In this document: in pieces, positions 50,743 to 61,974 of the stretch
Layout: each line of letters opens with the position of its first letter
How positions within the stretch are numbered: the stretch's first letter is position 1
Assembly: GCA_001592805.2 (NCBI GenBank)
Contig: CP051142.1
Span: 3,162,001-3,226,000 of the forward strand
Length of the DNA stretch: 64,000 nucleotides
Reading direction: 5' to 3'
DNA from: Peltaster fructicola
Taxonomy: Eukaryota > Ascomycota > Dothideomycetes
Translations under genes and position numbers: made by a program
Notes under the pieces: generated by a model
Told to the model about the DNA's origin: nothing
Seen by the model: only the letters and a program-made list of their open reading frames with translations
Databases searched by the model: none

Positions 50743-51209
50743 CTCGTACGATGTGGTGTTTGATTATGTGCAGACAGAAGTGATTGACGTTGGTTGCTGG
50801 ATACCTGATAGGTCTGAGCGAAAGAGGTTTAGCTCGACGTCATGGCAATGAGCTGCTGAAGCCCTGCTGAACATCTGCTGGGACCAGCTGGACATACTCT
50901 GAAGTCCTGTTGGACATCTACTGAGGCCTTGCTGGACTTCCGCTAGAGCCCGATGGGCATACACTGAAGTCCTGCTGGACATTTGCTGAAGCCCTGCTTG
51001 ACATCTGCTGAAGCCTGGGATGTACTGCTAAGCCCACATCAACAGCACCTCGAAGCAGTGCCGACACAATTGCTATGGCACTGATGTGCAATGCTAGTGA
51101 TACAGATAATGGAGACCTACTCATCATGGCTATGTCAAAACCACTGACGACTCTGACCCTAGCACTGAATCTTGATACACATCCATGAAATACCTAATCA
51201 ATACAGAGA
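50743..51209. other. Intergenic region carrying a tandem repeat
   Basis: This lies between the VMA9 start and the sedolisin stop. Its core is the 22-bp tandem repeat listed separately. Minus-strand ORFs over it (50764-50982, 50918-51127) are repeat translations, not genes. Confidence 0.5.
50856..51027. repeat. Degenerate 22-bp tandem repeat, about 7.8 copies
   Basis: Consensus ctgaagtcctgctggacatc plus two bases. Unit starts are 50856, 50878, 50899, 50921, 50943, 50964, 50986 and 51008 (last one partial); units are 21-22 bp and contiguous without spacers. The copies differ at several positions, so the array is old. It lies in non-coding DNA upstream of VMA9. Confidence 0.85.
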
Positions 51210-52667
51210 TTAAAGGCACTCAAACTCGTCGAGTGCGGCTTTAAGCCCATCGAAGATAGGTCGGCCAAGACCAGTGACAGCATCCCATCCAGGAGTCACA
51301 TCGTATCCAACAAGATCTGTCAGATTGCATCCTGTCGCAGCATTACACCCACCTTTGTTGTTGCCACCATCCACTATATCGTAGAGCGCATTGCTCTCCT
51401 CTGAGAGCGAGTAAAGCCAAGGATTCAGGAATCCCAGTGGCGGCCTTCCATTGCTGGCTTCGTAGTCGTTCAGCAGTACTATCACCGCAGCCCAGAGTGG
51501 CGTCGAGGCGCTGGTACCAGCTAGAGGTAGTGTTGCACCATTGACATATGTTGGGAAGTTGGTGCTGAATGCGCTCACATCAGGTATCCCTCGCCCACGA
51601 GCATTGAAACCAGATATGTTTTCGTACGATGACGGGACATACTGCGAGATGTACTCGGCTGTGACGTCCTTCTGCCAAGCAGGCGCCTCGAAAAGATTGG
51701 AGAAACCGCCTCCTGATGCAGTGTAGAAGGTGGCAGCGAATGGCGGGATTGTTGAGCTCGTAGCTCCGACCTCATTCTCAAGGTCGGTTGTGCCACCGAC
51801 TGCGGTCACCCATGGACAGCTGGCTGGAAACTCTGGCTCGAACACGACCTTGTGTGGTCCATCTGCTGTGTCGCCGCTAGGACCATTGTCGCCGCTACTG
51901 AACAGCAAAGACACGCCTCTAGCTCCTGCAAGAGCCATCATCGTGCAGAGTGTCCTGGCATAATCAGGATTCACAAAGTCTTCTGCCATGGACTCGGAGA
52001 ACGATACCACGCTTGGGATACTTTCGTTGCTAATGAGCCCCATCAAGAAGTCAACGAACGGCTTATAAGGCTGTCCCGGAATCGGTCCAAAGACACCACC
52101 AATGTCGTAGAGCTGACCTTGAGCTGGCCAAGCATTACCGAGTATGGTCTGTGTATCGAGGGCCACCTCAAACCCTGCCTCTATGTTGGAAGGCTCGGAC
52201 GAATCGCCTGTGCCGATGACATCGTATGCTGCACCTTGTGCCTCTGGACGATATTGTTCGAGGTAGTTGTTGAGATCGGATGGGTTGTAGGTCGCAGCCT
52301 CCGTAGCATAGACTGCAAATGTCACTCGATTTGGTTCAGGAGTGTATTCGATGCCATAGATCTGGCGGATGCACGATGGCGTTACGTTGTCGTTGGCGCC
52401 GCACGTATCCCTTCGCGAAGACTTCTGACGTGGCACATCTCGAGCCTTCTGTGTTCTGCCACGTCGTGTTGCTTGCGTTGCGCTGAATGGAAAGGAAATC
52501 GCTGGTAGTTGTTTGGCCAGCTTAATAGCTTCTGTCGCGGTCAAGAATTGACGATATCGCGGGCTGTATGGGTTCGCAATCGCAGCAGCAGCATCTGCGA
52601 TGCTTTCCGAGTGCACGAGCGACAGGAGGCAGGCTAGAGCTGATGAAAAGAGCGATTTGGAACGCAT
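51210..52667 (-). CDS. Sedolisin (S53) serine-carboxyl peptidase with a short prodomain
   Basis: A single exon of 485 residues. The signal peptide is MRSKSLFSSALACLLSLVHS. The S53 active site is complete: Glu167 and Asp171 in GFEVALDTQ, the oxyanion Asp260 in FSSGDNGPSGD, and Ser386 in GTSASTPLWAAV. A C-terminal calcium-site region (DIVDGGNNKGGCN...GYDVTPGWDAVTGLG) is present. These are secreted acid proteases (tripeptidyl-peptidase/aorsin type). Most fungal members are about 600 residues, with a prodomain near 180. Here only some 70 residues, resembling the end of the prodomain (ANPYSPRYRQFLTATEAIKL, then basic RRGR and RQKSSRRD sites), lie between signal and catalytic domain. Confidence 0.9.
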   Translation of the reverse strand: MRSKSLFSSALACLLSLVHSESIADAAAAIANPYSPRYRQFLTATEAIKLAKQLPAISFPFSATQATRRGRTQKARDVPRQKSSRRDTCGANDNVTPSCIRQIYGIEYTPEPNRVTFAVYATEAATYNPSDLNNYLEQYRPEAQGAAYDVIGTGDSSEPSNIEAGFEVALDTQTILGNAWPAQGQLYDIGGVFGPIPGQPYKPFVDFLMGLISNESIPSVVSFSESMAEDFVNPDYARTLCTMMALAGARGVSLLFSSGDNGPSGDTADGPHKVVFEPEFPASCPWVTAVGGTTDLENEVGATSSTIPPFAATFYTASGGGFSNLFEAPAWQKDVTAEYISQYVPSSYENISGFNARGRGIPDVSAFSTNFPTYVNGATLPLAGTSASTPLWAAVIVLLNDYEASNGRPPLGFLNPWLYSLSEESNALYDIVDGGNNKGGCNAATGCNLTDLVGYDVTPGWDAVTGLGRPIFDGLKAALDEFECL

Positions 52668-52994
52668 GCTATGTGGTTACACAATGCAAGTGCGATGATG
52701 TGGTTGAACTCATCTTGTTGGTCAATATGGGAGGCCTGAGCTGAAAAATGTGGCTATGTAATTGGACGACATGACGATACGTTTGAAACGGAAAGAAATG
52801 GTATCGTAAGATTGTAAGATCGATTAATCGCCATCGTAGACGAACGAGGGACATCTATGTATGGCGTCGGATAGGAAACTAGGTATACTGGTCTATCCAT
52901 TGAAAATAATCATCCTCCGTGGTATGCATGGCTTGTTACACTGCATCGCTGAACGCAACAATCAAAGGACATGTGCTCTCGTATCAACCACGAT
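52668..52994. other. Intergenic region
   Basis: Promoter of the sedolisin gene and 3' flank of the desaturase gene. No ORF is supported. Confidence 0.5.
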
Positions 52995-54446
52995 CTATGC
53001 AGCACCAGCAGTTGCGGGTGGCTGATAGATCTTGGTGACCTGGTTACCGGCACGGACGACACGGCTCCCAGTGCTGTCCTTGACAATGACGTTGTCCTTG
53101 CTGTCTGCGTAACCGTTCTTCCAGATCTCGACTTCACCTCCTCCACGAATGACACCAACACGCATGGTCGAAACCAGATTGTGTGCGGCATTGCTGTGGA
53201 AGTAGACACCACCGTTGAACATAGCAGTGGCGTCCTTGCCGATACCTGAGCGAATGAGAGCCTTTCCTCCTGGGTGATCGTTGATGAAGTCGGTAACATC
53301 GTGGACAACACCAGCGATGGCGACAAGAGCACGACCGTTCTTGGTTTGGTCAACATACTCGTCCCACTCCATGACTGGAAGCTGCTCAAGTGGAACACCC
53401 CAGTCAAGCTTGGAACGCTTCTGGTCGAGCTTCTTCTGTAACTGCTGGACACGACCCTTCTCAATCTCGTTGGAGCGGAATTGCTTCAGATCGTAAGCAA
53501 GACCAAGCTGCTTCCAGAGCCAAATGGACCACTTGGTTGGGTCATACTGGTGCCACTCGATAGCGTTACGGTAGTCTGATGGAAACTCGTGATGGAAGTT
53601 GTGGTATCCCTCTCCAAGAGTGACGAGTGCAGTGATGATGTGGTCGCGAGGGCTGTTACGGTCGTCAAATGGCTGGTCACCGAGCCAGTGTGCAAGTGAA
53701 TTGACACAGAATGTGGCTTGCTGGACGAAGAAGATTCGCAGAATACCGGCGTAGATGAAACCACCCATCCAGTCACCCCATCCGAGACCTGCAACGAGAG
53801 ATGGGAAGATCAATCCCATGAAGAGCACGACCTTGAGGTAGTTCTTGTGTTGCCAGATGACGACTGGGTCATCGTTCAAGTCTGTGATGTCCGAACGTCC
53901 AATTCTCTTTGGGTTCTGCTTCATGAGCATCCATCCGAAGTGCGAGTAAAGCAGTCCCTTGCGAACACTGTATGGATCCTTATCGGTGTCGGTGTAGCGG
54001 TGGTGAGCACGGTGGTCACGAGCCCACCATCGGATAGAACCCTCAACGGCACCACCACCAACGGCAGCCAAGAAGATCTTGAGAGGAAGAGTGGCAGAGT
54101 AGGAGGTGTGTGCCCACAGTCGGTGGTATCCAGCGGTGATGCCAAGACCAGTAGCATAGTAGTATGCAATTGCCCAGATGGCTGTGTAGAGTCGAAGAGG
54201 TGTCCAGAATGCTGTGATACAACCAGCGAGTGGAATACCGATTATGAGAACCACGTTCAACCAGTTAACGTGCTTGTACCAGTTCTTGCGAGTCATCGGC
54301 GTCTCGGTGATGTGAGGCTTCTTTGGATCGTACTTTGTGTTGCGGACAGGCTCAATCGGAGCAGGTGCTGATGCTGCTGATGGCTGCTCTGAAAGGAATT
54401 CTGGCTTGACAGCCATCATGCCGGCAGTCGGTTGGTGAGACGGCAT
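52995..54446 (-). CDS. OLE1: Stearoyl-CoA (delta-9) desaturase with C-terminal cytochrome b5
   Basis: A single exon of 483 residues, normal for fungal Ole1. It introduces the delta-9 double bond into palmitoyl- and stearoyl-CoA in the ER membrane. The three histidine boxes that hold the di-iron centre are [14 protein letters not shown] and [10 protein letters not shown]. Four membrane segments flank them ([40 protein letters not shown] and others). The fused cytochrome b5 domain (from about 375) has the haem-binding HPGG in [12 protein letters not shown] and a second His in [10 protein letters not shown]. The start is the first ATG. Promoter-proximal sequence contains a TATATATG at about 54619. 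Confidence 0.95.
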   Translation of the reverse strand: MPSHQPTAGMMAVKPEFLSEQPSAASAPAPIEPVRNTKYDPKKPHITETPMTRKNWYKHVNWLNVVLIIGIPLAGCITAFWTPLRLYTAIWAIAYYYATGLGITAGYHRLWAHTSYSATLPLKIFLAAVGGGAVEGSIRWWARDHRAHHRYTDTDKDPYSVRKGLLYSHFGWMLMKQNPKRIGRSDITDLNDDPVVIWQHKNYLKVVLFMGLIFPSLVAGLGWGDWMGGFIYAGILRIFFVQQATFCVNSLAHWLGDQPFDDRNSPRDHIITALVTLGEGYHNFHHEFPSDYRNAIEWHQYDPTKWSIWLWKQLGLAYDLKQFRSNEIEKGRVQQLQKKLDQKRSKLDWGVPLEQLPVMEWDEYVDQTKNGRALVAIAGVVHDVTDFINDHPGGKALIRSGIGKDATAMFNGGVYFHSNAAHNLVSTMRVGVIRGGGEVEIWKNGYADSKDNVIVKDSTGSRVVRAGNQVTKIYQPPATAGAA

Positions 54447-55587
54447 GTTATCAGGTGCGTCTCTGATAGTTGGCGTGATTGCCTGTGGTAGATCGATGGT
54501 GTTGATCGAGTTACACTTGTTGTAGTTTGTCTAAAGAGAGACTGTGATAGTTGGGTATGACAAGCAAATCTACGAAGTGCAGGTAAAGAAAGAGAGTGGG
54601 AGATGGTCGATCAGTCGACATATATGTTAGGATGGCGATGTGGCGGCAGAAGGTTGAGGAAGCTTTGCTTGTAGAGCTTTGTGGAGAACGCTAAGCCCCA
54701 TCAAGTACTCCATCTGCCTGGGCTCTACCTATCTTGCGGCCGAGTGTCCTCTCTGTGCATTCATTGAATGGCCACCCATCCGTACTGGCCCATGTCAATT
54801 GAATAATGCTTGCTACACCATCCTCACCGCATTGATCTCGCGAAGCAGTACCAGCCGCTCGTTAATAGTGGGCATATCTGAGCTCAACGATTACTGCTAC
54901 CAGCATATCATCTACTGATGACGTCTATCTTGAGGGATCACCTGCGATGCACGCTGTACCAAGTACATGTCTCTTCTTGCCCAGCAGATCTAGAAGACTC
55001 TTGGTGCCTGCAGAAATCGTCATACGGCCTCACGCAATGCTACGAAAGTGGCGAGTCATCCTGGCGATCCTGCTCCAGCGCCCTATACTAAAACTCCGCT
55101 CCAAAATTGAGGGCTACAATTGGTGGATCTAACGTCCCTACAGGGTCTTTTCTGAGACTTGACTCTGCGATGTTGTCTCGGTTCCGAGGCGCTTCAGCTA
55201 AAACGAAATCCGCATGGCCTGTCGATCCAAGCGGCCGTAAAGATCGCCTGGCAGAAGCTGTCGCGCCTCTAACGTCACGCCCTCCATTCAACACACGAGC
55301 CGTGTTCACGCGTACATACGAAACACAAGCCTCGCGCGTAAGCAAGATCATGCCATTGTGCGGTAGTCCGAGTGGCTCGACGACAGATATCTATTTTGGC
55401 TTTGTTGACTGTGAGCCGTGGCCAAACAAGACGGCCGTAGAGTGCTCTTCTCGTCTTGGCCTTACACGATAGTCAAGGAACGGAAAGCGGCGTCCATTTG
55501 CTCGGTTCAAGCTCGCTACTCTGGACACGTTCGATTACGAGTGATGGCTTGGCAGATGCTTTTCGATTATCATGTTTATTACATCGG
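54447..55587. other. Intergenic region (1.1 kb)
   Basis: This lies upstream of OLE1 and downstream of the succinate-semialdehyde dehydrogenase gene. It probably carries the OLE1 promoter. A CCGAGG core occurs at 55184-55189, but it is 740 bp from OLE1. ORFs such as 55107-55472 (+) show no family. Confidence 0.45.
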
Positions 55588-57415
55588 TCAGAAGTGGCCA
55601 TCCAGTGTCAAGGTACCGGTCTTGGAGATCTGTGCAGACAGTCAGTGCTGGTAGGAGAAGCGTAAGGCAAACAGCTTACCATGTACTCAGAGATGGCGAC
55701 ATCCTTTCCGCTCTCCTTGCCAATTCCCGATTCTTTGATACCACCGAATGGTGACTCTGCTGCTGACGAGTTTCCAGTGTTCAATCCAATCTTCGAGAAC
55801 ATTAACACCAGCTTCGACATGTACGATAGAACTCACCATTCCAGCCTCAAGGGTCTCAAACAGGCGCCAGAGTCGATCGACATTTTTCGTGAAGCAGTCT
55901 GTTGGCATTAGCAGGGCAGAGAACATCACAACGTTCGACTCACAGCTTGCAAGGCCCATACTGGTGTCGTTGGCTCTCTTGATAGCCTCCTCTTCCGTGT
56001 CAAACTTGAATAGAGGCAATACTGGAGCGAAAGTTTCCTCGGCAGCAATCTGCATGTCGCCAGTGGCACCCGTGATGATGGTTGGCTCGAAGAAGTATCC
56101 ATCGTAGCCAGGAGTGCCATGGAGTCGCTTACCACCCATGACGATCTTACCACCAAGCTTCTTCGCATCTTCGACCTGAGCTTCAGCCTTCTCGAGACTT
56201 CGTGGAGTAGTGACAGGGCCGAGGGTCGTCTTCTTCTCTGCTCCGTGCCCGATCACCAACTCCTTGGTCTTAGTGGCGAGCACTTCTGTGAACTTGTCGT
56301 AAATGCCAGCCTGGACATATACACGATTCGCAGTGATGCAGGCTTGTCCGGCATGTCGCCACTTGAGAGCCATCAACTGAGTGACAGCTTGTTCGATATC
56401 GGCATCGTCGAACACCAAGAATGGGCAGTTGCCACCAAGCTCGAGTGTGACCTTCTTCAGTCCATCGGCACAGATCTTTGAGATGATCTTACCAACACGA
56501 GTGCTGCCGGTGAAAGTGACCTAGGAATATCAGAGAGGTTGAAGACAATCCCGATCGACAAACCTTCTTGACTAGTGGATGTCGGCAAAGGGCTTCACTC
56601 AACGATGGAGTCTTGTCCAAGCTGGTTGTCAGAACACTGAACACACCCTTCTCAAAACCAGCCTTCTCGGCAAGGTATGCGAGCGTGAGCACGGAGAATG
56701 GTGTTTCTGGCGATGGCTTGACGACCATTGTACAGCCAGCGGCCAAGGCTGCGCTGCACTTTCGCAGAATCATTGCGATCGGAACTGCATCGTCAGAGGT
56801 CCGTCGTTTAGAGCTTTCGACGACTTACAGTTCCATGGCACCAATGCTACAGCAACACCGATGGGTTGCTTGATAGTGAGAATCCTTCGGTTTGGTGCAG
56901 CAGCGATGGCAATGGTGCCCTGTACACGCTCTGCCTCACCTGCAAACCACCAGGTAAAGCCCAAAGCATAGTCGAGCTCGGCCTGGGATTCAGCGATCGG
57001 CTTGCCTGTCTCGTAGGTAACGATCTTGGCAATATCATCACGATTCTCGCGAATGAGCTGATCCCATTTGAGCAATCTCTGAGCTCGTGTCCTTGGGTTT
57101 ACTTTCTTGTAGCTCTCGAAGGCGTCGTACGCAGCTTTGACGGCAGCGTCTGTGTCCTCGGCATCCATGTCTGGAGCTGTTGCCCAAACCTTGCCATTGC
57201 CAGGATCTGCTAAGTGTCAGTCCTGCTATCGGACGACACACGGGAGCAATCCTACCATAGACGTCGAATCTCTTGCCAGACTTGGCGTCAATCCATTCTC
57301 CGCCAACAAGAGCCTTGTCGCGGAATAGCTCAGGGTTGCTCAGCTATATGATGTCAGTCGACATTCAGATCACACGACTGTGGTGATAGACCTCAAAAGG
57401 AAGCTGTGGTGCCAT
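55588..57415 (-). CDS. UGA2: Succinate-semialdehyde dehydrogenase (NAD(P)+), ALDH family
   Basis: Eight exons give 500 residues: 57392-57415, 57256-57343, 56829-57206, 56564-56784, 55944-56520, 55837-55898, 55680-55790 and 55588-55629. All introns are 43-50 nt and in phase. ALDH signatures are VALVPWNFPIAMILRK, VVKPSPETPFS, the NAD-binding FTGSTRVGK, the catalytic Glu in TLELGGNCPFL and the catalytic Cys in HAGQACITANR. EETFAPVLPLF and GGIKESGIGKESGKDVAISE close the domain. The N-terminal text (ALVGGEWIDAKSGKRFDVYD) and the GRESSK-like end fit the SSADH branch, the last step of the GABA shunt. No targeting peptide is obvious. The gene is split into unusually many exons for this window. Confidence 0.9.
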
Positions 57416-58324
57416 GATGATCTCGGGTTGTGAGGGTCGAGCACAATGCAGTTCACTGGTTAAGATGGAGGCTCTTAGCAGTCAATACAGTGGCAGAGAA
57501 GAACGACGAATATCATCATCAACATTATTTCCGGCTGAGCGGCGGGACAACCAGAGAGCGATGATGTCGCCCTGTAGTCTACCCCACCTGTTCTTCTAGG
57601 CAAATGATGTCTGGTCATCAACGAGTTGATCATGATCTTCTTGTGACATATATTCTGGTCGAGCTGCACAGCTGAGTGAGGGTGCTGCTGTGCCGTGGGA
57701 GGCTCTGTGTGTGTGGCGAACAAGGTGCAGTGCTTAGTAGACTCGTCGTTTCCAAGTGCGGCAGTATCAAGATCTAGAACAACTCTCCCGGTCTTCTCGA
57801 GCTCGAAGGCTAATAGGCTACATCTTGTACTCGCTTTTGCTGGAGATTATCGTTGCCATGGGTCACAGAATGTCCCGGTGCGTGCAGGGAGAAAGGTCGT
57901 CCTTTGGCTCCCTTTGTGCTGCACAGCATACCGCTACCTGCAATGGGTCCGGGCTCGAATACTCGGGTGCATCGGATAAGAGGGTAGCGTGCAGACAGCG
58001 GCAGATGGGAGTTCGCTTGGGACCATATTGAGCTGCGTGCGTATGCGGTCGTGCAAAGTGTCGTAGAGCGATTGGTCTTCAGAAAGCGGAGTCAACACAC
58101 AGTCCAGAACAGCACCGCTATTTCGACCACTCTCACTAGAAACCTGATCTCAGCTTTGCAAAACATGGCTCGTTGTCGTTGTCACACGTACTCGATGACA
58201 ATCGACTCGTCAAGTAACGTAACATAACGACACATACTACTTCTCGAGTGCCCAGCATACTCCTCGTCTCCCAGATGGGCGGTCACTCAGCTTGTCGCTC
58301 CACCAAACACCGCCAGTAGAGGGC
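57416..58324. other. Intergenic region (0.9 kb)
   Basis: A divergent region between UGA2 and the cyclin gene. Short ORFs only. A 5' exon of the cyclin gene could lie in the last 100 bp (a cag acceptor occurs near 58317), but I cannot support one. Confidence 0.4.
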
Positions 58325-59191
58325 ATGGAAGATGGTTCTGAAGTGCCAGCACGATATGACGAACCTCGCAAACCAGATCCGAACGATGATAGCAGCATAA
58401 AGGCACTCGAGCCAGCCTTTAGCTTGCGAAGCGACAAACCACTCTCACTCACGAGCTCAGAATGGGACGTGAACTCGATCTCAGCGCTTGCCGCGCTACG
58501 AATGCTCACCGATGCCCTCGAGATACTCGCAGATGCCACCGGTGATGTCCCGCCTACTCCGCCAATCTCGAGACCAACTACACCGCTCCGTGACGCTGCT
58601 CTTCGCAAAGGCTCAGAAACAGCGATTCCAGCCATCACAATCGGCTCACCAGAGGCACATCCCAACGAAACCATCAGGGTCATTAGCTCTCAGGTCGAGG
58701 AGCACGCCATACAACATGCTGCGATTGCGCGAAGGTTCTTCTCCAAGGTTGCGCCACCTTTCTCGCTGCGTGCCTATCTCGACCGCCTTCACCATTGGTG
58801 TCCACATTCGCCAGGCGTTTACCTAGCTGCTGCATCGTACTGTCACCGATTGTGTGTTGCGGACTACATGGTGCCGGCTACAAAGAGAACGGTACATCGG
58901 CTGGCTTTGGCAGCCATCAGGATAGCAGCCAAAGCGCTGGAGGACAACAAATGGACACAAGAGAGGATATCAAAGGTCGGCGGTATAGGTCCGGCACAGT
59001 TGCTCAATCTGGAGATATCGTTGTGCTTCCTGTTGGACTTCGACCTGTGGGTGGACGAGGCTCGTTTGGCGAAGAGTATGTACTCGTTGCAACAAGCCGG
59101 CAAGCAAGGGATTGGCACACGTGGTAAGCTGAGCGAGTTCAGACTCAGGCTGCCGTTCCGACGCAAGACTGCAACGATCTCGACAACATAG
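58325..59191 (+). CDS. PHO80-type cyclin (Pho85/PhoA partner)
   Basis: A single visible exon of 288 residues from ATG 58325. The N-terminal part contains ISALAALRMLTDALEILADA followed by TGDVPPTPPISRPTTPLRD, typical of fungal Pho80-like cyclins. The cyclin box (about 115-235) has HAAIARRFFSKVAPPFSLRA, YLDRLHHWCPHSPGVYLAAA, and KVGGIGPAQLLNLEISLCFL. These cyclins bind the CDK Pho85/PhoA and link phosphate or nutrient state to transcription. The frame is open before the ATG (from 58292), so a short upstream exon is possible. The C-terminus is basic. Confidence 0.8.
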   Translation: MEDGSEVPARYDEPRKPDPNDDSSIKALEPAFSLRSDKPLSLTSSEWDVNSISALAALRMLTDALEILADATGDVPPTPPISRPTTPLRDAALRKGSETAIPAITIGSPEAHPNETIRVISSQVEEHAIQHAAIARRFFSKVAPPFSLRAYLDRLHHWCPHSPGVYLAAASYCHRLCVADYMVPATKRTVHRLALAAIRIAAKALEDNKWTQERISKVGGIGPAQLLNLEISLCFLLDFDLWVDEARLAKSMYSLQQAGKQGIGTRGKLSEFRLRLPFRRKTATISTT

Positions 59192-60543
59192 TATCTGAAC
59201 GATACCGGTCGCAGGATCAGCACAACCGGTGCTGAGCCTCTCCTCTTCTTCGACGTGCTTCGATCGAACTACGCCGAACGTGTATAAGCTATGGAGAGGC
59301 CGCAAGCATCTCAGCTCGCATGAACCTGCAGAGCACGTACAGCAGTTTCACCATACAACACGATCGATTCCTTCTACAAGACGAAAGTCAAAGGATGCTT
59401 ATACTTTCGCTTGAGTGTTCATCTCAGCTGGACAGGGGTTTGGCAGTTTGTGTCCTTGCCTACTGTGGCAAGTAGAAGCTGAATGGGACAGCAGTGTAGG
59501 AGCAATAGTGTGGATCACCCCTGCAGACGTTCTGTCTGGTCTTCTGACAGTAGCCTTACGTGTGTAGGGAATGATCCAAGACACCTTCTGTAATCCCACG
59601 CGCAAGAAAAGTCCAGACGACATCACTGACAACATGGTGTCGCTGTTCATATTGTGGTCTCTGTGTCCACGAGTCTCGAATGTACACACCAGCATTGCTT
59701 CATCATTCATCGTGTTATTGCATGCGCAATTTGCTGGAGCGTTGACCTTTGCGCCAGACACAGCCACCCGCCATGACGTGCAGATGAGCGACATTCGTGC
59801 ACGCGGTCTCCTCGAACACGCGTCCCTTCACTGGACATCAGGCTGCAGCGGACTTCATCAATCCTTCAAACGACCCTCAGCTACATGACCTGTCTCCTCG
59901 AGGCCACATGCAACCTGCATTTGGTGCATGCTCGGCCCATGAATGTGTTGCTGCAGGTGCACAGTCACCCGCTCACAATCTCCGTACTAGAAGTGCTTGT
60001 TTGACAAACACCCTCCTAAGTTCTGCAGAGCCTGCCTCAGCCACCCGCATCCTTCAGCCATATGGCCTCCGCCTCTTCTCTAGAAGGTCCCATCACTACC
60101 AACACAGATGACCATGGGCACCGACGTAGTATGCTACGACCAACAAGTGTGAGTAACATCTAGGGTGTCTTTTCTTTTGTGCCTCTGTCACTTTCGCCAA
60201 ATCCGACCTCAGCTTTCGAGTCCGAATCCTTCGAGCGAGTATCCTCATGAAGAGGCCTCCCAATTCATATATCTGCAAGCGTTTACGTCTCTATTCTTCC
60301 TGATATTCCTGCATAAGTCCTCCATTGGCTACCAGCACCATCCTTGGTAGCAGCTTATATCAAGTTCCATCCATTCCTCACTTCTGCCTATCAGTACAGC
60401 TCAGGCACCAGCTATTGATCGTCAACACCTATACACACGACACTTCAAGCACATCTAGATACTCCTAGCACCAGTTTCTTCTCACTCACACCTACCAAGA
60501 GCACTCCTCCAGTAGGGCAATCTTCGCAGCCCGCCGAGTCACG
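59192..60543. other. Intergenic region (1.35 kb)
   Basis: This lies between two plus-strand genes. ORFs are short and unrelated to known families. The last 150 bp before 60544 are C/A- and pyrimidine-rich (cacacgacacttcaagcaca), consistent with a leader. Confidence 0.45.
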
Positions 60544-61860
60544 ATGTGCATCATCCAGGTTCGCATCTACACTATGGAGGACGGCAAAGAACAACGTGTG
60601 GAACAGGTTCAGAAATGCGAAAAGGCTCGTCGGGGCCTACCGTGTGATGAAGTTACGACGACCGAGATTCGTGCTCAGGTCCTCGAGATCAAACCCCCAG
60701 GCAGCACTCGATCAAGTCGATCTACCTCCTCCGACATCATCAAGGTTCAAGACAGACACGGCCGTGATCGAGAATACCGACGCCTGAGCAGCCGACGAGA
60801 GGGCAAGAGGCCAGTAAGAGACCGTGATGACAGGCTACCATCTGCCATCAGCCCCGTCTCACCACGTGCGATGCACACAGAAGAAGTCAGACCACCCGCA
60901 CCATCACCACCACGCCCAGCAGGCAACCACTATCATCCTTTGAACACTCGCTGCCCTCGCGATGACTGTCCGATGACGCATGTAAGCTTCGACGTCGAAG
61001 AGAGAACACCAACATCGTCGACAAAGTACAAGCACGAGGCTCGTCGACAACAACCTGGCTCAAGCAAGACTGTAACCATCGAAGTACCACGAAACCCTCA
61101 ACCGATCGTGCCAATCTTGCAGTCACCACGCCCCGGCAAGAAGGCTTTCAAGCCAGACCATGATCGCCATGACTCAGCTGTGGGCCTGCCCAGCAATCGC
61201 AACGCTGATCGTGCGGGCGACTTGGACGCCCAACTAAGAGCACAGGATCTCGAACAGCAGCGAAGACGGCTTGCGCAGAGCGAGTCTCAACGACTCCGTG
61301 CCGAAGCACATGAACAAGCACTGCTGGCCCAGCTCGAGCTTGATCGAGCTCGTGCTCGTGAGTCCGCTCGCAACGACTCTCGGGAGCGCCAGAGACAAGC
61401 CCGGCTTGCTGCGGAGGCCGCATACGACAATGCTCAGAGACTGCAACAGGAATCGCAAGCAGACGCTGAGCACGAGCGACGAGTGCAAGGTGAAGCGCGC
61501 GACCGAGAGCGTGAGCGCAGAGCTAATCAGAGACCACACAGCGTTGAGGTACGAAGTCCACTCCGCCCAGCGCTGACCGCTGGTTCACCCATCAGTCCAA
61601 GAGTCAACAGGACCACCATCATTCATCAGACCAGACCTGGAGCTGTCACGACGCCGTCTCAACAGCAGTCTCCAGGCAACCAGATCATTCAGCGAGAGCA
61701 AGACAGGTGGGAGCGCGAGCAGTCTGGACGACCCGCCATCGATGATCCGTTAAGCGACGATCCTTGGAGGAGCGACAACGTAGTAAGAGAGTGGGCGAAT
61801 GGTGAGGAAGCACCGAGACGCGGCCATAGACGGCAGTACCACGGATCAGAACGACGATAG
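60544..61860 (+). CDS. Arg/Glu-rich coiled-coil fungal protein of unknown function
   Basis: A single exon of 438 residues. It starts MCIIQVRIYTMEDGKEQRVE, then VQKCEKARRGLPCDEV, an N-terminal block seen in many uncharacterised Pezizomycotina proteins. Two Cys-containing motifs follow (KCEKARRGLPC and RCPRDDCPMTH). The middle is Pro/Arg-rich. From about 220 to 335 there is a long Arg/Glu/Gln/Ala coiled coil (LRAQDLEQQRRRLAQSESQ, ARDRERERRANQRP). The end is disordered and basic. No enzymatic motif is visible and function cannot be assigned. Confidence 0.7.
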   Translation: MCIIQVRIYTMEDGKEQRVEQVQKCEKARRGLPCDEVTTTEIRAQVLEIKPPGSTRSSRSTSSDIIKVQDRHGRDREYRRLSSRREGKRPVRDRDDRLPSAISPVSPRAMHTEEVRPPAPSPPRPAGNHYHPLNTRCPRDDCPMTHVSFDVEERTPTSSTKYKHEARRQQPGSSKTVTIEVPRNPQPIVPILQSPRPGKKAFKPDHDRHDSAVGLPSNRNADRAGDLDAQLRAQDLEQQRRRLAQSESQRLRAEAHEQALLAQLELDRARARESARNDSRERQRQARLAAEAAYDNAQRLQQESQADAEHERRVQGEARDRERERRANQRPHSVEVRSPLRPALTAGSPISPRVNRTTIIHQTRPGAVTTPSQQQSPGNQIIQREQDRWEREQSGRPAIDDPLSDDPWRSDNVVREWANGEEAPRRGHRRQYHGSERR

Positions 61861-61974
61861 ACTGGCTGGCTGAGGCTGATATGTTTGATCCATGATATAC
61901 AATTAGGCGTCTGGGCTCAGTAGATAATCCTACATATGCTATTCCTTTCAGTGTACAATACTCTCCATCGAGCT

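Noticed and set aside
50856-51027. CRISPR array
   Set aside because: The units are contiguous and diverged with no spacers, and this is eukaryotic DNA.
53718-54371. Plus-strand ORF of 217 codons
   Set aside because: It is antisense to the OLE1 desaturase, whose histidine boxes are unambiguous.
55350-55430. tRNA-like text (gcggtagtccgagtggc)
   Set aside because: It resembles the start of a serine or leucine tRNA D-arm but has no B box, anticodon stem or matching acceptor arm downstream.
55107-55472. Plus-strand ORF of 121 codons between UGA2 and OLE1
   Set aside because: No family or domain, and no signal peptide; it lies in the probable OLE1 promoter region.
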